From positions 40,052-104,051 of the forward strand of contig CAYPPG010000024.1 of assembly GCA_964412555.1 (NCBI GenBank): a stretch of 64,000 bases of DNA, given 5' to 3'. A program made the translations under genes and the position numbers. Origin of the DNA: CAYPPG01 sp964412555 (GTDB lineage Bacteria > Hinthialibacterota > Hinthialibacteria > Hinthialibacterales > Hinthialibacteraceae). Positions within the stretch are counted from its first letter, which is position 1. Each line of letters opens with the position of its first letter. Positions 61,829 to 64,000 of this stretch are shown here, in pieces. Below the pieces are notes generated by a model. That model made no database searches. It was not told where the DNA came from and saw only the letters and a program-made list of their open reading frames with translations.

Positions 61829-62900
61829 CATCAACCTCGATCACCGAAGCGCCTTGCTCTTATTCTGGTTCCAATTTCTGCTTTGGTTCGGTATCAATCT
61901 TGTTCTCTTTTTTTATTTCGTGGGTATGCATTTGTCTTTTTTTGAATGGGTAAAAGTGACCTATGGGATGAATACAATTTTTTTTCCGATTTTCTTTTTA
62001 GTAGTAAGTGTAATCATCCTTTGGAATAATCATGTTCGGCTTCGCGAGAAAAAAATGGTTTACGCCGGATGGGTAGGAATTGGACTTGCATTATTCATCT
62101 TCGGGATACGTTGTTATGCCTCCTATATCGAACCGTACAATCTGCATGTGCAAACGGTCACTATCGAATCTCCTAAATTGCATGACACCATTCGAGTGCT
62201 GCACATCAGCGATATCCAATCCGATACGGTGGGGTGGTATGAAGAAAAAGTGTTTCAACGCATGGCGGAGTTGCAACCGGATTTGATCATCCATACAGGG
62301 GATTTGCTTCATCCTGTCGCCCCGGCAACTATCGAGACGGAAATCCCAAAAATCGCGGCTCTGTTTCGATCCCTCGAATGCCCTATGGGAATTTATGGCG
62401 TTCCGGGGGATACGGATTGGTCTTTTCATACGTTCTCCCAAAGTACACTTGGCGGTTACCGCATATTGAAAAATGAAAGCATCACCCTCTCTCATGGAAA
62501 ATCGCAACTGAATATCATGGCTCTCTCGTTGGATCAATCGGAAGATCCCGACCGGCGGATGATCGAGGAATGGATTTCGAATGCGGAACCGGATGAATTC
62601 ACCCTTTTGATCGGTCATCGTCCGGATTATATCCTGAAAATCAATGATTTACCGATTGATCTCTGTTTGGCGGGGCATACGCATGGCGGGCAGATTGTAA
62701 TCCCGTTGTATGGGCCGGTCACCGTGGCAAGTGAAATCCCGAAAGAATGGGCGAGAGGATTTCGTGAAGTGGGGAACACTCGCCTCAACGTGTCAGCCTG
62801 CATCGGGTGTGAGCATTCCAATGACTTGCCGGATATGCGCTTTTTCTGTCCCCCGGAAATGACGCTGTTTGAACTGATTTCATCGATTTCTACTTTGTGA
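61812..62900 (+). CDS. Membrane metallophosphoesterase-fold protein with altered metal ligands
   Basis: 362 residues. Three or four membrane helices (about 14-38, 52-72, 84-103) precede a calcineurin-like phosphoesterase domain. Landmarks are S-D134-I-Q136 (where D-x-H is usual), 'IHTGD164LL', 'GVPGD200TDW' (where G-N-H-D/E is usual), 'LIGHRPDYI' and the C-terminal 'AGHTHGGQI', which is intact. Three conserved first-shell positions are therefore changed while the last motifs remain. It resembles YkoQ/YaeI-type membrane phosphoesterases in outline. It starts within the end of the caspase-fold gene (17-base overlap), the last member of the operon. Confidence 0.87.
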   Translation: MNKKIDINLDHRSALLLFWFQFLLWFGINLVLFFYFVGMHLSFFEWVKVTYGMNTIFFPIFFLVVSVIILWNNHVRLREKKMVYAGWVGIGLALFIFGIRCYASYIEPYNLHVQTVTIESPKLHDTIRVLHISDIQSDTVGWYEEKVFQRMAELQPDLIIHTGDLLHPVAPATIETEIPKIAALFRSLECPMGIYGVPGDTDWSFHTFSQSTLGGYRILKNESITLSHGKSQLNIMALSLDQSEDPDRRMIEEWISNAEPDEFTLLIGHRPDYILKINDLPIDLCLAGHTHGGQIVIPLYGPVTVASEIPKEWARGFREVGNTRLNVSACIGCEHSNDLPDMRFFCPPEMTLFELISSISTL

Positions 62901-63003
62901 TTCCAGTTGAAAAAGTGGTGTAAGTGATTGAGAATTCCCCTTTTCTATCCTGAATAATTGAAATATCTTTTCCCTTATTCATAAAGAAAGTGATTCTGTC
63001 AAA

Positions 63004-63939
63004 ATGCTAGATATCGTGTGGATCATCGTAGGAGCACTGCTGCTGTATTTCGGCGGCGAATTGTTGGTCAAGAATGCCTCGAGGCTGGCGCGGTTTTGGG
63101 GAATCAGTCCCTTGGTCGTCGGATTGACCATCGTGGCATTGGGGACATCGAGTCCGGAGATGGCCGCAACACTTGCGGCTTCTTTCAAGGGAGCGGCGGA
63201 TGTGGCGCTGGGGAATGTCATAGGATCGAATATCGTCAACATTGGTTTGATATTAGGCATTTGCGGCATAATCGCGCCATTGAAAACGGGATTTCGATTC
63301 ATCCGGCGTGAAGTGCCGTTTATGATCCTCACCAGCGCGTTGATTTTTCCACTGCTCTGGAACGGGATGATCGGACGGATGGAGGGAATTTTTTTGTTGG
63401 CTGCAGTGGTCTTTTATCTGGTAATCGTTGTACGGAAAGCGAAAGTGAGTGATGAAGTCAGCGATTATGCTCGGGAATTGGAGCCGGTAAAAGGTAATTC
63501 TTTTTTGGCGTTGATTGGTATTCTGATTGGTCTTGTCATGCTGACGATCGGCTCTCAAAGTCTTATCGAAGGCGCGGTGAACGTCGCGCATAAGTTGGGA
63601 ATACCCAATCAAATTATCGGATTGACATTAGTGGCCTTCAGTACCGGATTACCGGAATTGGCCAGCTGTGTCGTGGCTTCTCTTAAACATGAACCGGATA
63701 TCATTCTCGGTAATATTGTCGGCTCGAATATTTTTAATGTGCTGGCGATTTTAGGTTCTGCCGCTATTGTTCATCCGATTTCTATGGAATTAGCGGTAAT
63801 ACAGAGAGATTTTTGGGTGATGATGGTATTCAGTGTGTTGATTGTTCCTTTTTTGGTGACCGGTTTGCAGTTGGGACGAAAAGAAGGGGGGATTTTAACG
63901 GTTATGTATTTTGTTTACGTAGTGTATTTGTATCTGTGA
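63004..63939 (+). CDS. Calcium/sodium antiporter, YrbG-type
   Basis: 311 residues and about ten membrane helices in two inverted halves. Both alpha-repeats are canonical: 'GTSSPEMAATLAAS..ALGNVIGSNIVN' with Glu52, and 'STGLPELASCVVAS..ILGNIVGSNIFN' with Glu218. It exchanges Ca2+ (or another cation) for Na+ or K+ across the inner membrane. It is separated from the MoxR operon by 103 bases with no clear terminator, so read-through is possible. The remaining 61 bases of the window hold no feature I can see. Confidence 0.95.
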   Translation: MLDIVWIIVGALLLYFGGELLVKNASRLARFWGISPLVVGLTIVALGTSSPEMAATLAASFKGAADVALGNVIGSNIVNIGLILGICGIIAPLKTGFRFIRREVPFMILTSALIFPLLWNGMIGRMEGIFLLAAVVFYLVIVVRKAKVSDEVSDYARELEPVKGNSFLALIGILIGLVMLTIGSQSLIEGAVNVAHKLGIPNQIIGLTLVAFSTGLPELASCVVASLKHEPDIILGNIVGSNIFNVLAILGSAAIVHPISMELAVIQRDFWVMMVFSVLIVPFLVTGLQLGRKEGGILTVMYFVYVVYLYL

Positions 63940-64000
63940 GGAATCATTTGTGTGTAACTTCAAAATATTTTAATGTAACTAGTTCAAAAGATGTAACTTA

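Noticed and set aside
47064..62900. Possible anti-phage defence system built on MoxR, vWA and caspase-like genes
   Set aside because: Exported and membrane proteins dominate, no nuclease, NTPase sensor or toxin is present, and the caspase-fold protein lacks its Cys. The families are typical of an envelope-linked operon.

Overview
The window is a stretch of bacterial chromosome with moderate GC content and no rRNA, tRNA, phage, transposase or CRISPR array that I can see. Its secretome is large: FG-GAP/VCBS, dockerin, cohesin-like, lamin-tail, CotH, sulfatase, sialidase, GH28 and DUF4091 proteins. It also has a DUF4159-MoxR-DUF58-BatA-DUF4175 operon and many dispersed hairpin repeats. This mixture suggests an uncultivated, Gram-negative, polymer-degrading bacterium of the Planctomycetota / Omnitrophota / Hydrogenedentota / Hinthialibacterota kind. 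I cannot fix the phylum from sequence alone.

Layout. 1-2.0 kb: the end of a secreted concanavalin-fold protein and a divergent cation/Ca2+ exchanger. 2.0-7.3 kb (minus): a four-gene Gld-like ABC export cluster (ATPase, permease, GldG-like protein, DUF4340 protein). 7.5-9.7 kb (minus): a response regulator fused to an anti-sigma-type ATPase, and a DUF362 protein. 10-21.7 kb: a 2101-residue surface protein, a CocE-type hydrolase and a CotH/beta-helix protein. 21.8-24.5 kb (minus): a translationally coupled Asp23-AmaP-GatC-unknown-unknown operon. 24.8-30.3 kb: a pilin-like protein, then a membrane-anchored beta-propeller with one CxxCH haem site, paired with a membrane TPR protein. 30.4-42.5 kb: catabolic and secreted enzymes (sialidase, frameshifted PHP protein, Tat-type sulfatase, retropepsin-like protease, DUF4091 protein, glycerophosphodiesterase, a secreted two-domain protein, GH28). 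42.7-46.6 kb: a sensor kinase, FabG-like reductase and IlvB. 47.1-62.9 kb: a nine-gene plus-strand operon built around MoxR and three vWA-type proteins, with a TPR metalloprotease at the front and a caspase-fold protein without its Cys plus a ligand-poor metallophosphoesterase at the back. 63.0-63.9 kb: a canonical YrbG-type exchanger.

The two most interesting signals are these. First, four otherwise unrelated secreted proteins end in a short tail that fits [V/I]-x-x-W-x-x-[Y/F]-COOH just beyond the natural end of their last domain; this may be an undescribed sorting or anchoring signal. Second, the nine-gene MoxR/vWA operon ends in two enzyme-fold proteins that have both lost canonical catalytic or metal-binding residues. 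Intergenic DNA carries several families of hairpin repeats. One lies inside the 3' end of a coding sequence, and one forms a nested palindrome of nearly 190 bases.
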